A DNA stretch of 64,000 bases from contig NZ_OZ201293.1 of NCBI RefSeq assembly GCF_964332355.1, positions 1,364,001 through 1,428,000 of the forward strand, in the 5' to 3' direction. The position numbers and the translations under genes are program-made. The DNA comes from Imbroritus primus. GTDB lineage: Bacteria; Pseudomonadota; Gammaproteobacteria; Burkholderiales; Burkholderiaceae. The notes under the pieces were generated by a model, which had not been told where the DNA came from, ran no database searches, and saw nothing but the letters and a program-made list of their open reading frames with translations. Shown piece after piece: positions 35,388 to 44,556 of this stretch; position 1 is the stretch's first letter; each line of letters opens with the position of its first letter.

Positions 35388-36113
35388 TCAGGCGGCCCAC
35401 TCGCTGGCTTCGAATTCGTACTGCTCGCGTTGCATCAGGTCATCGCGCTGCCAGATGACACGGTCGCGGCGGATCGTCAGCATCCACGTCGTCGTTGTGA
35501 GTGGGGCCGGCGCGCAGAAGGCTGACGGCTCGAGTACCGCATGGCACACACCGCCCGGATCGCGCACGGAGGCGTAGCGGATGACGCCGACCTCGGCCTG
35601 CCGGGCAACCCGCGCCATCCCCTGGCAGGGGCCATAGTCGCGTGGATCCGTCCATAGGGCTCTGTCGCTATCGAAAGGGGGCGCATCGAGCGCAATGCCC
35701 CGCGCCTTAACGCACACCTCGAAAACCGTTTGCGGGCGTGCATCGATAGCCCGCAACGCCGGACTGTCCATCAGGAAACGCCAGCGCCAGTAGCCGAGTT
35801 CCGCGCAGGCCGTGCGTGTCGTCGGCGCGCCATAAAAAATCCCCGGATCGTGGGGTGCGCGAAAGCGCGAGCCATACGGGGAGGGTGGATAGCGGAATGG
35901 CGTGAACAGCAGGTAGTGCAGCCCGCGCGCCGCAGCCGGAACGGGCGGTTTGCCGGCATCGAGAATATCCTCCAGCAACTGCTGCTCATCCAGGCTGTCG
36001 ACCAGCGCCATGGTCGACACCACGTGCTGCGCCTCTACGGCGCGCCACAGCGTCAGCTTGAATGGCTGACGCTCAGACGCGACCGCGGATGGCGTCCAGG
36101 TAGTGAACGACAC
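35388..36113 (-). CDS. RES-domain toxin of a RES/Xre toxin-antitoxin pair
   Basis: This 241-aa protein has the RES fold (PF08808): KLTLWRAVEAQHVVSTMAL with the leading Arg, GSRFRAPHDPGIFYGAPTTR and ACAELGYWRWRFL carry the conserved Arg, Tyr and Glu residues, and VIRYASVRDPGGVCHAVLEP is in the central part. RES toxins such as MbcT and ParT modify or degrade NAD+ or PRPP synthetase. It overlaps the 3' end of the upstream antitoxin by 41 bases, a strong sign of coupling. It is larger than the usual 150-180 aa, with an extra N-terminal segment (about 1-25) and extra insertions. Confidence 0.85.
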   Translation of the reverse strand: MSFTTWTPSAVASERQPFKLTLWRAVEAQHVVSTMALVDSLDEQQLLEDILDAGKPPVPAAARGLHYLLFTPFRYPPSPYGSRFRAPHDPGIFYGAPTTRTACAELGYWRWRFLMDSPALRAIDARPQTVFEVCVKARGIALDAPPFDSDRALWTDPRDYGPCQGMARVARQAEVGVIRYASVRDPGGVCHAVLEPSAFCAPAPLTTTTWMLTIRRDRVIWQRDDLMQREQYEFEASEWAA

Positions 36114-36462
36114 GGACCAGTCCCTCGGTTGAGCGCATCAGTTCCACTGGCTTGCCGCCGAGCGCCAGGTTGTCTTCATGCAGCCAAGTTCGCGCCTGTT
36201 CCCCGTGTCCGAGGATGGCGTCCAGCGAACGGAACATGCGTACGAACAGCACGCCGAATTCCCATTCCTTGCGATGGTTGTCCAGCACGTATTGGCCTCC
36301 CGCCATACGCGAGACCGAGGCAGCGCTCACCCCCAACACGCTGGCGACCAGCGATTGGCTGAGTCCAAGATGGCCGGCCGCACGCATGACCGCCTTCGTT
36401 AAGGTCGCGCCAGGATCTGGCACCGGCCGGGATGCAGAGAGTGGGCGATTCAGAATGGACAT
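36073..36462 (-). CDS. Xre/MbcA/ParS-family antitoxin
   Basis: This 129-aa antitoxin has an Xre-like helix-turn-helix at about 24-60 (MRAAGHLGLSQSLVASVLGV, then AASVSRMAGGQYVL) and a C-terminal DUF2384 toxin-binding domain (about 65-127) with FVRMFRSLDAILGHGEQART and LGGKPVELMRSTEGLVRVVH. It is the first gene of the pair and should repress its own promoter: a perfect palindrome containing the -10 lies just upstream. AAGGAG (36474-36469) precedes the ATG by 6 bases. Confidence 0.88.
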   Translation of the reverse strand: MSILNRPLSASRPVPDPGATLTKAVMRAAGHLGLSQSLVASVLGVSAASVSRMAGGQYVLDNHRKEWEFGVLFVRMFRSLDAILGHGEQARTWLHEDNLALGGKPVELMRSTEGLVRVVHYLDAIRGRV

Positions 36463-36481
36463 GGCTGACTCCTTTCTATGG

Positions 36482-36498
36482 AATCATTATAAATGATT
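36482..36498 (-). promoter_or_regulatory. Operator palindrome over the -10 of the toxin-antitoxin operon
   Basis: AATCATT (36482-36488) and AATGATT (36492-36498) are perfect inverted arms around ATA. Reading the minus strand, TATAAT (36491-36486) lies inside the palindrome, so a bound repressor would block the promoter. No good -35 is seen at 16-18 bases. A second palindrome TCTATAGA (36503-36510) lies beside it. Confidence 0.6.
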
Positions 36499-36684
36499 TA
36501 TTTCTATAGAGAGCATATAGCGCGGGATAGGTAGCTTGCAGATCACGTAATGATGTCTTCCCGCCACATCGGATTACCCGCCTATCAAAAGCATGGGGCC
36601 GAGAGTAAAATGGCGCGCTTGTGCACTGCAATATAAAACCGGGCGCGGCAGTTTCCGCCGACGACACGGAACAATGGAAATCGA

Positions 36685-38598
36685 ATGAGCAACGTCGCCT
36701 CGCATTCATTGCCAGCCAACGGGCATGCATCCGAAAACCAGAGTCTTCGGCTCCTGATGCTCGGGGCGATTGGCGTGGTCTTTGGAGACATCGGCACCAG
36801 CCCGCTGTATGCCCTCAAGGAATGCTTCAGTCCGGAGCACGGTATTCCATTTTCCACTGAAGCCACCTACGGCATCATTTCCATGCTGTTCTGGGCGCTG
36901 ATCCTGGTTGTGACGGTCAAGTACGTGGCCTTCGTCATGCGTGCCGACAATAACGGCGAGGGCGGTGTGCTGTCGCTGATGGCGCTGGCCTTGCGTTCAG
37001 CGGCGCCGGGCTCCGGCCGGGCGCGCATGTTCATGATGCTGGGTGTGTTTGCCGCCTGCATGCTATATGGCGAGTCGGTTATCACGCCGGCGATTTCGGT
37101 GCTATCGGCAGTTGAAGGACTGGAAGTGGCCGCGCCAGGCCTGAATCACTACGTCATTCCCATTACTGTGACGATCCTTACGGCCATCTTCCTGATCCAG
37201 CGTTTCGGTACCGAGGCGGTGGGCCGGCTGTTCGGTCCGATCACACTGCTGTGGTTCGTTTCTCTGGGCGCGTTGGGGCTGCTCAATATCATCAAGGCGC
37301 CCGAGATCCTTGTTTCGATCAATCCCTTCTATGCGTATGAGTTCGTTACCGAACATACGCTGCAGGCGTTCATCGTCATGGGTTCGGTCGTTCTGGTCGT
37401 CACGGGTGTGGAGGCGCTCTACCTCGACATGGGCCATTTCGGCGCCAAGCCGGTCAGGCTGGCATGGCTGTTCGTCGTGTTGCCGTGCCTGCTGCTGAAT
37501 TACTTTGGGCAGGGTGCATTGCTGGTGACGACGCCGAGCGCCATCAGCAATCCGTTCTATCTGATGGTGCCAGAATGGGCGCTGTTTCCGATGGTGCTGC
37601 TGGCCACCTGTGCGACTGTCATTGCCTCGCAGGCCGTGATCTCGGGAGCGTTCTCGCTCACCAGCCAGGCCATCCAGCTGGGCCTGATGCCGCGCATGCT
37701 GATCCGTCACACGTCAGCCGCAGAGCGCGGGCAAATCTATATTCCGATCGTCAATTGGACGCTGCTCATCCTGGTTCTGATTACGGTCGTGTCATTCAAG
37801 AAATCCGAGAATCTGGCGGCTGCCTATGGTATTGCCGTCACGACCACCATGCTGATCACGACGCTGCTTGTCTCGGTCGTGATGAGGCGCGAGTGGGGGT
37901 GGAATCCCTTGCTGATCATCGGGTTGGTGATTGCCTTCCTCGTGATCGACATCGCATTCTGGACTGCCAACCTGATCAAGCTCAAAGACGGCGGCTGGTT
38001 CCCGCTATTGCTGGGATCCATCACGTTCTTCCTGCTGATGACCTGGTATCGCGGACGCGCATTGCTGCGCGCCCGCACGCTGGAGGACGGTATTCCGCTG
38101 GAGCCGTTTATTGCCGCGTTGCTGGCCTATCCGCCCCACCGCGTCGAAGGGACTGCAGTGTTCCTGACGGGCAATACCGAATCCGTGCCAGTGTCGCTGC
38201 TGCATAACTTGAAGCACAACCGGGTGCTCCATGAGCGCGTGGTCTTCATGAGTTTCGTCACGCGCGACATCCCCTATGTCAGCGACCTTGAACGCCTGAG
38301 CCTGACTGAACTCGGGAGCGGCGTGTACATCCTCAAGGCGGATTTTGGCTTCAAGGAAACGCCTGACGTCAACCAGGTGATGCAGCTGGCGCAATCCCAG
38401 CTGGACATGCCGTTCGAGCTGATGGACACGTCGTTCTTCATTGCACGTGAATCCGTGGTGCCGTCCAAGCTGCCGGGCATGTCGATGTTCCGGGAGCGCA
38501 TTTTTGCCTGGATGCATCAGAATGGCGCAAAGCCTTCGGACTTTTTCCATATCCCCGCAAACCGGGTAGTGGAACTCGGGACGAAAGTCGAGATTTGA
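36685..38598 (+). CDS. kup: Low-affinity potassium transporter Kup
   Basis: This 637-aa K+ uptake protein of the KUP/HAK/KT family has about 12 membrane segments and a cytoplasmic C-terminal domain from about 465. The signature GDIGTSPLYALKECF near residue 32 is intact, as are YGESVITPAISVLSAVEGLE and TGVEALYLDMGHFGAKPVRL. The C-terminal part has YVSDLERLSLTELGSGVYIL. Length is normal. The start MSNVASHSLPANG has a weak ribosome-binding site GGAAAT. No partner gene is adjacent. A TATAAA at 36632 preceded by TTGTGCACTGCAA may be part of its promoter. Confidence 0.95.
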   Translation: MSNVASHSLPANGHASENQSLRLLMLGAIGVVFGDIGTSPLYALKECFSPEHGIPFSTEATYGIISMLFWALILVVTVKYVAFVMRADNNGEGGVLSLMALALRSAAPGSGRARMFMMLGVFAACMLYGESVITPAISVLSAVEGLEVAAPGLNHYVIPITVTILTAIFLIQRFGTEAVGRLFGPITLLWFVSLGALGLLNIIKAPEILVSINPFYAYEFVTEHTLQAFIVMGSVVLVVTGVEALYLDMGHFGAKPVRLAWLFVVLPCLLLNYFGQGALLVTTPSAISNPFYLMVPEWALFPMVLLATCATVIASQAVISGAFSLTSQAIQLGLMPRMLIRHTSAAERGQIYIPIVNWTLLILVLITVVSFKKSENLAAAYGIAVTTTMLITTLLVSVVMRREWGWNPLLIIGLVIAFLVIDIAFWTANLIKLKDGGWFPLLLGSITFFLLMTWYRGRALLRARTLEDGIPLEPFIAALLAYPPHRVEGTAVFLTGNTESVPVSLLHNLKHNRVLHERVVFMSFVTRDIPYVSDLERLSLTELGSGVYILKADFGFKETPDVNQVMQLAQSQLDMPFELMDTSFFIARESVVPSKLPGMSMFRERIFAWMHQNGAKPSDFFHIPANRVVELGTKVEI

Positions 38599-38813
38599 CG
38601 GAAAGACAGAGGCGCGCGCCTTGGAGACGTAGCAGGCATCGCGGCCAACGACATCACTCGGCTCGCTGTCGCTCCCCGCGGGCGGAGCAAGACGTCTTCG
38701 CTGCCTAGCTAGCCCGCGAGCGGCGTGTGCCTGGGATACGTTCATCGAAGCGCCGCAGCACGTTGCGTGACCAAGGGGCGCCCTAGTCACGCAGTGATGT
38801 CACAGCACGGTCA

Positions 38814-41150
38814 TTAGCGCTTCAGCTTGGCAAATGCCGCTGCCATCGCGCCGCCCATGGCCGGCTCGGCGGCTTGTCGGGGACCGCTCTGCCGCGGGCC
38901 GCGTGCCGCAGGTGCGCCGCGATCCGCGCCGGGGCGCGCAGCCTCCCCAGGCGTGTCATCGAGCCGCATGGACAGGCCGATACGGTTGCGCTTGGCGTCC
39001 ACCTCCATCACCTTGACGCGGACGATCTGTCCGGCCTTGACCACTTCATACGGATCCTTGACGAACTTGTTCGACAGCGCGGAAATGTGTACGAGGCCAT
39101 CCTGGTGCACACCGATATCGACGAATGCGCCAAAGGCAGCCACGTTTGTCACCACACCCTCGAGCACCATGCCCGGCACCAGGTCGCGAATATCCTCCAC
39201 GCCCTCCTGGAAGGTGGCCGTCTTGAATTCGGGACGCGGATCGCGTCCGGGTTTTTCCAGTTCGGTGAGGATGTCGCGCACCGTTGGTTCACCGAAACGT
39301 TCATCGGTAAACTCCCGGGCCGAGAGGCCACGCAGCGTCTCGGAATTCCCCATGACATCGCGGATTCCCTTCTTGATCCGCTCCAGGATACGCTGCACCA
39401 CCGGATAGGCCTCGGGGTGCACCGACGAGCGGTCGAGTGGATTCTCGCCATCGTTGATGCGCAGGAAGCCTGCTGCCTGCTCGAAAGTCTTGTCGCCAAG
39501 GCGCGGCACTTTCAGCAAGGCTGCGCGCGAGGCAAACGGGCCATTAGCATCGCGGAACTCGACGATATTGCGTGCCAGCGTGCTGTTCAGGCCGGATACG
39601 CGCGCCAGCAAAGCGACCGAGGCGGTATTCACATCCACGCCGACCGCATTCACGCAGTCTTCCACCACGGCGTCGAGGGCACGCGCCAGCTCGCGCTGGT
39701 TCACGTCGTGCTGGTACTGGCCCACGCCGATTGATTTCGGCTCGATCTTGACGAGTTCGGCCAGCGGATCCTGCAGGCGGCGGGCAATCGACACTGCCCC
39801 GCGCAGCGATACATCCAGGTCCGGAAATTCCTTGGCCGCGAGTTCCGATGCGGAGTACACGGACGCGCCGGCTTCGCTGACCACGATCTTGGTCATACCA
39901 AGGTCGGGCAGCCCTTTGATCAAGTCCTGTGCCAGCTTGTCGGTTTCGCGGCTGGCGGTGCCGTTGCCGATGGCGATCAACTTCACGCCATGCTTCTTGC
40001 ACAGCGCGCCGAGCGTCGCTAGCGAACCATTCCAGTCGCGGCGCGGCTCATGCGGGTAGATCGTGCTGGTATCGAGCAGCTTGCCGGTCGCATCAACCAC
40101 AGCGACCTTCACACCGGTTCGCAAGCCTGGATCGAGACCCAGGACGGCCTTGGGGCCAGCTGGTGCAGCCAGCAGCAGTTCGTGCAAATTGCGGCCAAAG
40201 ACCTTGATTGCTTCAGCCTCAGCAGCTTCGCGCAGTTGCATCAGCAATTCGCTTTCCAGATGCGGCTGAACCTTCACGCGCCAGCACCAGCGACAGACAT
40301 CCGAGAGCCACTTGTCGGCCGGGCGGCCTTCGTTGCGAATGCCGACGTGTGCAGCGATTACACCTTCGCAGGGATGCGGCACGAGCGCATCCTGCTCTTC
40401 GCCCAGCCCGAGGCGCAGCATCAGCACGCCGGCATTGCGTCCCCGGAACAATGCCAGTGCGCGATGGGAAGGCACGGTGCGGATCGTTTCCGAGTAGGCA
40501 TAGTAATCGCGGAACTTCTCTTCCTCGGCGGTTTCCTTGCCGGCCACCACTGTCGAGGCCAACACACCTTGCTGCCACAGCATGTCGCGCAGGCGGCCGA
40601 GCAGGGCGGCGGTTTCGCCGAACTCTTCCGAGAGGATGTCGCGTGCGCCATCCAGTGCGGCCTTGGTATCGGCCACGCCGCCTTCGTTGGCCGGCTTGTC
40701 GTTGACGTACTTGGCGGCTTCGGTCTGCGGATCAAGCATCGGATTTTCGAGCAGCGCGCGTGCCAGCGGCTCGAGGCCGGCTTCGCGGGCGATCTGCGCG
40801 CGGGTGCGTCGTTTCTGCTTGTAGGGCAGGTAGAGATCTTCCAGTGCCTGCTTGGTCGCGGCTGCTTCCACTGCGGTACGCAACTCATCGGTCAGCTTGC
40901 CTTGCTCTTCTATCGACGCCAGGATCGCAGCACGCCGGTCTTCCAGTTCGCGCAGATACAGCAGGCGCTCTTCGAGCTGCCGCAACTGCGTATCGTCGAG
41001 GTTGCCAGTGACCTCCTTGCGGTAGCGTGCGATAAAGGGCACGGTGGCGCCTTCGTCGAGCAGGGCGACCGCAGCGGCGACCTGGCGGGGTTGTACGGAG
41101 AGTTCAGCCGCGATATGCGACACGATTTTCTGCAGTACGGAATCGGACAT
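38814..41150 (-). CDS. tex: Transcription accessory protein Tex (S1 RNA-binding)
   Basis: This 778-aa RNA-binding protein is related to Spt6 and affects transcription and stress tolerance. It opens MSDSVLQKIVSHIAAELSVQ and TVPFIARYRKEVTGNLDD, carries a YqgF/RNase H-like part (VLGLDPGLRTGVKVAVVDAT) and helix-hairpin-helix motifs (RDANGPFASRAALLKVPRL), and ends with an S1 domain near 655-730 (PGMVLEGVVTNVAAFGAFVD) and a flexible Gly/Ala/Pro tail. Length and order are as in E. coli and Pseudomonas Tex. It is divergent from the following gene. Confidence 0.96.
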   Translation of the reverse strand: MSDSVLQKIVSHIAAELSVQPRQVAAAVALLDEGATVPFIARYRKEVTGNLDDTQLRQLEERLLYLRELEDRRAAILASIEEQGKLTDELRTAVEAAATKQALEDLYLPYKQKRRTRAQIAREAGLEPLARALLENPMLDPQTEAAKYVNDKPANEGGVADTKAALDGARDILSEEFGETAALLGRLRDMLWQQGVLASTVVAGKETAEEEKFRDYYAYSETIRTVPSHRALALFRGRNAGVLMLRLGLGEEQDALVPHPCEGVIAAHVGIRNEGRPADKWLSDVCRWCWRVKVQPHLESELLMQLREAAEAEAIKVFGRNLHELLLAAPAGPKAVLGLDPGLRTGVKVAVVDATGKLLDTSTIYPHEPRRDWNGSLATLGALCKKHGVKLIAIGNGTASRETDKLAQDLIKGLPDLGMTKIVVSEAGASVYSASELAAKEFPDLDVSLRGAVSIARRLQDPLAELVKIEPKSIGVGQYQHDVNQRELARALDAVVEDCVNAVGVDVNTASVALLARVSGLNSTLARNIVEFRDANGPFASRAALLKVPRLGDKTFEQAAGFLRINDGENPLDRSSVHPEAYPVVQRILERIKKGIRDVMGNSETLRGLSAREFTDERFGEPTVRDILTELEKPGRDPRPEFKTATFQEGVEDIRDLVPGMVLEGVVTNVAAFGAFVDIGVHQDGLVHISALSNKFVKDPYEVVKAGQIVRVKVMEVDAKRNRIGLSMRLDDTPGEAARPGADRGAPAARGPRQSGPRQAAEPAMGGAMAAAFAKLKR

Positions 41151-41280
41151 TCAGTGGGTCTCGCTTGCTTGCAATCACAATGCCGGCACGCAAACGTGCC
41201 GAAAGCGGGGCATTTTGCCACAAGCGTACGGTGCGTCTGCCAGTCGCTCCGTGCGAGGGCCCGAGTGATAGAATTCGGCC

Positions 41281-41985
41281 ATGGGTATGCAACTTCATTT
41301 CCGACTTTCTTGGGCTCGCCTCGTGCGGCCATGGCTGGCCATGCTGCTGGCGGCTTCTGCCTGGAATTGCCAGGCGGCCACGGCGCAGGGCGGACGCGAC
41401 TTCGACGCCGAGCGCAACACGCTTGATGCCGCGCGGCAGTGGACCGAATATCGCTTCAAGGAAGCGGAGCATGCATGCTATGACCGCTTTTTTGTGAACG
41501 CCTGTCTCAACAAGGCAGAGGATATCCGCCGCGAGGCACTGCAGGATATCCGCCGCCGTGAAATCGCGGTGAACGACGCCGAGCGTGCGCAGAAAGCAGC
41601 CATCCGGGATCGCGAGGCGGCCATCCGCAAGGCCCAGTACGAGGCAGAGCAGGGCCAACGCGATGCCGAGGCGCGCCGCAACCAGGCCGCGTTTGACGAA
41701 AAACAGCGCGCCCACGCAATGCGCGAAGCCGAGCGTGCTGCGGAAGCCCCACAGCGTGCCGAGAATGCGGCCGAGCATGCCCGCAAACAGGCGGATTTCG
41801 ACGCCAAGATCCGGCAGGCTCACGAGGAAGGCGCGCGAAAGGCGCAGGAACGTGCACGTAATGTTGAGGCCTTCGAGCAGAAGCAGCGCGATGCGCAGAC
41901 CCGCCAGCAGCAGCTCGAAGAGCGCCGCGAGAAGGCAAAAGAGCGTGCCGAGAAAGGCCAGCCTCGTAGCCCGTTGGGCAATTGA
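41281..41985 (+). CDS. Secreted coiled-coil protein of unknown function
   Basis: This 234-aa protein starts with a signal peptide (WLAMLLAASAWNCQAATAQG). The mature part opens with RDFDAERNTLDAARQWTEYR and CYDRFFVNACLNKAEDIRRE (two Cys that could form a disulfide). From about residue 95 it is extremely rich in Glu, Arg, Ala, Gln and Lys (RAQKAAIRDREAAIRKAQYE; KERAEKGQPRSPLGN at the end) and reads as one long charged helix or coiled coil. No family was recognised. A second ATG two codons later (41287) is possible. It lies next to the YdcH-like and dinG genes on the same strand, with separate spacing. Confidence 0.8.
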   Translation: MGMQLHFRLSWARLVRPWLAMLLAASAWNCQAATAQGGRDFDAERNTLDAARQWTEYRFKEAEHACYDRFFVNACLNKAEDIRREALQDIRRREIAVNDAERAQKAAIRDREAAIRKAQYEAEQGQRDAEARRNQAAFDEKQRAHAMREAERAAEAPQRAENAAEHARKQADFDAKIRQAHEEGARKAQERARNVEAFEQKQRDAQTRQQQLEERREKAKERAEKGQPRSPLGN

Positions 41986-42046
41986 ATCGGCCGGAACGAC
42001 TGCAGCATGCGCACCCTGTCCCCGGGTGCGCCGGGAGAACAGAAAA

Positions 42047-42250
42047 ATGGATCAGGACCTGAATACCATTTCGCGGCAACTGATCGAACTGCAGATCGAG
42101 CACCGCGATCTCGACTATCTGATCGACCGGATCGCCGCCGCACCGGATTGCGACGAGCTGCATCTGAAGCGGCTCAAGAAGCGCCGGCTCAAGCTCAAGG
42201 ATACGATCATGCTGCTGCAGTTGCAGCTCGAGCCTGATCACCTTGCCTGA
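42047..42250 (+). CDS. YdcH/DUF465-family small protein
   Basis: This 67-aa acidic/basic helical protein reads MDQDLNTISRQLIELQIEHR and LHLKRLKKRRLKLKDTIMLL, the pattern of YdcH/DUF465 family members, which form antiparallel helical hairpins. It has one Cys at residue 35. Function is unknown in this family. GGGAGAACAG lies a few bases upstream of the ATG at 42047. It is followed 44 bases later by dinG. It is too short to be read reliably without the family pattern, which is clear. Confidence 0.85.
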   Translation: MDQDLNTISRQLIELQIEHRDLDYLIDRIAAAPDCDELHLKRLKKRRLKLKDTIMLLQLQLEPDHLA

Positions 42251-42294
42251 AATGATGTTGGCGGCAATGGCCTTGCCGCCCGTGCAGAACGATT

Positions 42295-44403
42295 TTGTCC
42301 GACACCACGCCTTCCCACGCCCCAGTCTCCACTGATACGCCAGCGCGCATATCTGCAGCGCGCCCATCGCCCGCGCATGAAGCCGAACTGCAATCGATGT
42401 TTGCCGAGGATGGCGCCTTCTCTACAGCTATTCCCGGATACCGGCCGCGCCAGTCGCAGCGCGACATGGCATGCGCGGTCGCCGGCGCCATCGAGGCCAA
42501 TGGCTCGCTGATCGTCGAGGCCGGGACCGGCACCGGCAAGACTTACGCCTACCTCGTCCCGGCGATGCTGTGGGGCGGCAAGGTGATTGTGTCGACAGGC
42601 ACGAAGAACCTGCAGGACCAGCTATTTCTTCGCGATATCCCGGCGGTGCGCAAGGCGCTCAATGTGCCCGTCACCGTGGCGCTGCTGAAAGGGCGTAGCA
42701 ACTACGTGTGCCACTACCACCTCGAGCGGGCCAGCCAGAATGGGCGGCTCGCGTCGCGGCAGGATGCGGCAAACCTGCGCGAAATCAACCGCTTCCTGAA
42801 GACCACGCGCAGCGGCGACAAGGCGGAGCTGTCGTCCGTACCGGAGAATGCCCCGGTATGGCAACTGGTGACATCGACACGCGATAACTGCCTGGGATCC
42901 GATTGCGCATACTACAAAGACTGCTTCGTCATGCAGGCCCGCAAGGAAGCCCAGCAGGCGGACGTGGTGGTGGTCAACCACCACCTGTTCTTTGCCGACG
43001 TGATGCTCAAGGACACTGGTATGGCTGAGCTGCTGCCCGCAGCCAATACCATCATTTTCGACGAGGCGCATCAGCTTCCGGATACGGCAACGCTGTTCTT
43101 CGGTCAGACCTTGTCGACCAACCAGATTCTCGAGCTGGCTCGCGATACTGTGGCGGAAGGGCTGTCGCAGGCGCGCGACGCAGCCGATTGGGCGGCCGTC
43201 GCAGCGCCTGTGGAGCGGGCCGCGCGTGATCTGCGGCTGGTGTTCCGTCAGGACGGCGCGCGCCTGTCGGTCACGCAGATCGAGGCCGATGCCGACATGG
43301 GCCGACAGTTCGGCGAGACGCTGGAGGCCTTGCGCAGCGCACTGTCGGATTTTGCCGCAGTGCTGGAAACGCAGGCAGAGCGTGCCGAAACGATCGAGCA
43401 GTGCCATCGCCGCGCTGTCGCGATCTGCACGCAACTGGAAGCGTGGATTGCGCCGGACAAGGCACCGGCCGAGGCCGAATCGGTGCGCTGGGTGGAGGTG
43501 TTCTCTTCCGCCGTACAGCTGCACCTCACGCCGCTGTCCATTGCGGGTATTTTCAGCAAGCAGCGTGCAGGTGTGCCGCGTGCCTGGGTATTCACCTCGG
43601 CGACGTTGTCTGTCAAAGGCAATTTCACGCACTATGCCGCGCAACTGGGGCTCGACCGCGAGGCATCCATGACGCTGCCCAGTCCCTTCGACTACGGCCG
43701 ACAGGGATTGCTGTATGTGCCGCGCGACCTGCCGCAACCGCAGTCGCCGCAGTTCACCGATGCCGTGGTCGATGCGGCTTTGCCGCTGATCGAGGCCAGC
43801 GGTGGGCGCGCCTTCCTGCTGTGCACCACGTTGCGTGCCGTGGAACGGGCGGCGGACCGCCTGCGCGATGAGTTCGAGTCGCGTGGCTGGGAGATGCCGC
43901 TGCTGGTGCAAGGGCAGGCGAGCCGTACAGAACTGCTGGACCGTTTCCGCGAGCTGGGCAACGCCGTGCTGGTCGGCAGCCAGAGTTTCTGGGAAGGCGT
44001 CGATGTCAGAGGCGATGCCCTGTCACTGGTGATCATCGACAAACTGCCGTTCGCGCCGCCGGACGATCCCGTACTGGCGGCCCGCATGGAGGTCTTGCAG
44101 AAGAAAGGCCTTAGCCCGTTTGCCGTGCATCAGCTGCCGCATGCCATCATTGCGCTGAAGCAGGGCGCAGGGCGCCTGATCCGTTCGGAGAGCGATCGTG
44201 GTGTGCTGATGATCTGCGATGTGCGACTCGTCGAAAAGGCTTATGGCAAGCAGATCTGGCAGAGCCTGCCGCCATTCCGCCGCAGCCGCGAGCGCACTAC
44301 GGCCGTGGAGTTTCTACGCCGTGTCCGGCACGCAAGCAAGGCCGGCGAGGCTGGATCGGCGACGCCGTCATCGGACACGCTATCCGAGGCGGTAGGCGAG
44401 TAA
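42295..44403 (+). CDS. dinG: ATP-dependent DNA helicase DinG/YoaA family
   Basis: This 702-aa XPD-like superfamily 2 helicase has Walker A AGTGTGKT (Lys82) and DEAH at 256-259 (IIFDEAHQLPD). The 4Fe-4S cluster Cys residues are Cys139, Cys199, Cys204 and Cys210. Later motifs include WVFTSATLSVKGNF and QSFWEGVDVRGDAL. It probably unwinds DNA with R-loops or damaged forks. A TTG start at 42295 is used because coding-like sequence begins there; the first ATG in frame is 34 codons later (42397), so the exact start is uncertain. Length is a little over the typical 640-720. Confidence 0.92.
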   Translation: MSDTTPSHAPVSTDTPARISAARPSPAHEAELQSMFAEDGAFSTAIPGYRPRQSQRDMACAVAGAIEANGSLIVEAGTGTGKTYAYLVPAMLWGGKVIVSTGTKNLQDQLFLRDIPAVRKALNVPVTVALLKGRSNYVCHYHLERASQNGRLASRQDAANLREINRFLKTTRSGDKAELSSVPENAPVWQLVTSTRDNCLGSDCAYYKDCFVMQARKEAQQADVVVVNHHLFFADVMLKDTGMAELLPAANTIIFDEAHQLPDTATLFFGQTLSTNQILELARDTVAEGLSQARDAADWAAVAAPVERAARDLRLVFRQDGARLSVTQIEADADMGRQFGETLEALRSALSDFAAVLETQAERAETIEQCHRRAVAICTQLEAWIAPDKAPAEAESVRWVEVFSSAVQLHLTPLSIAGIFSKQRAGVPRAWVFTSATLSVKGNFTHYAAQLGLDREASMTLPSPFDYGRQGLLYVPRDLPQPQSPQFTDAVVDAALPLIEASGGRAFLLCTTLRAVERAADRLRDEFESRGWEMPLLVQGQASRTELLDRFRELGNAVLVGSQSFWEGVDVRGDALSLVIIDKLPFAPPDDPVLAARMEVLQKKGLSPFAVHQLPHAIIALKQGAGRLIRSESDRGVLMICDVRLVEKAYGKQIWQSLPPFRRSRERTTAVEFLRRVRHASKAGEAGSATPSSDTLSEAVGE

Positions 44404-44469
44404 CGCCCCGCATCATTGTCAGGGACATGCCTTGCCCAGGCTCAACCATGAGGGCCGCATTCGCAGCAT

Positions 44470-44505
44470 GAAAAAAAACGGCGCTCAGGGGCGCCGTCTT
44501 TCGTT
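44470..44505. terminator. Bidirectional terminator between dinG and bamD
   Basis: ACGGCGC (44478-44484), loop TCAGGG, GCGCCGT (44491-44497), preceded by an A-run (minus strand T-run) and followed by CTTTCGTTT. It lies between two convergent genes. Confidence 0.8.
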
Positions 44506-44556
44506 TGAGGTCTCAGGCATGAGGCCTGGCTGTAGCTATCCTCAAGTTATTGCTTC

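Noticed and set aside
36619..36631. TTGTGCACTGCAA upstream of kup as a PhaR-like site
   Set aside because: It shares TGC/GCA halves with the phaP palindrome but is imperfect and has no link to PHA genes; coincidence cannot be excluded.
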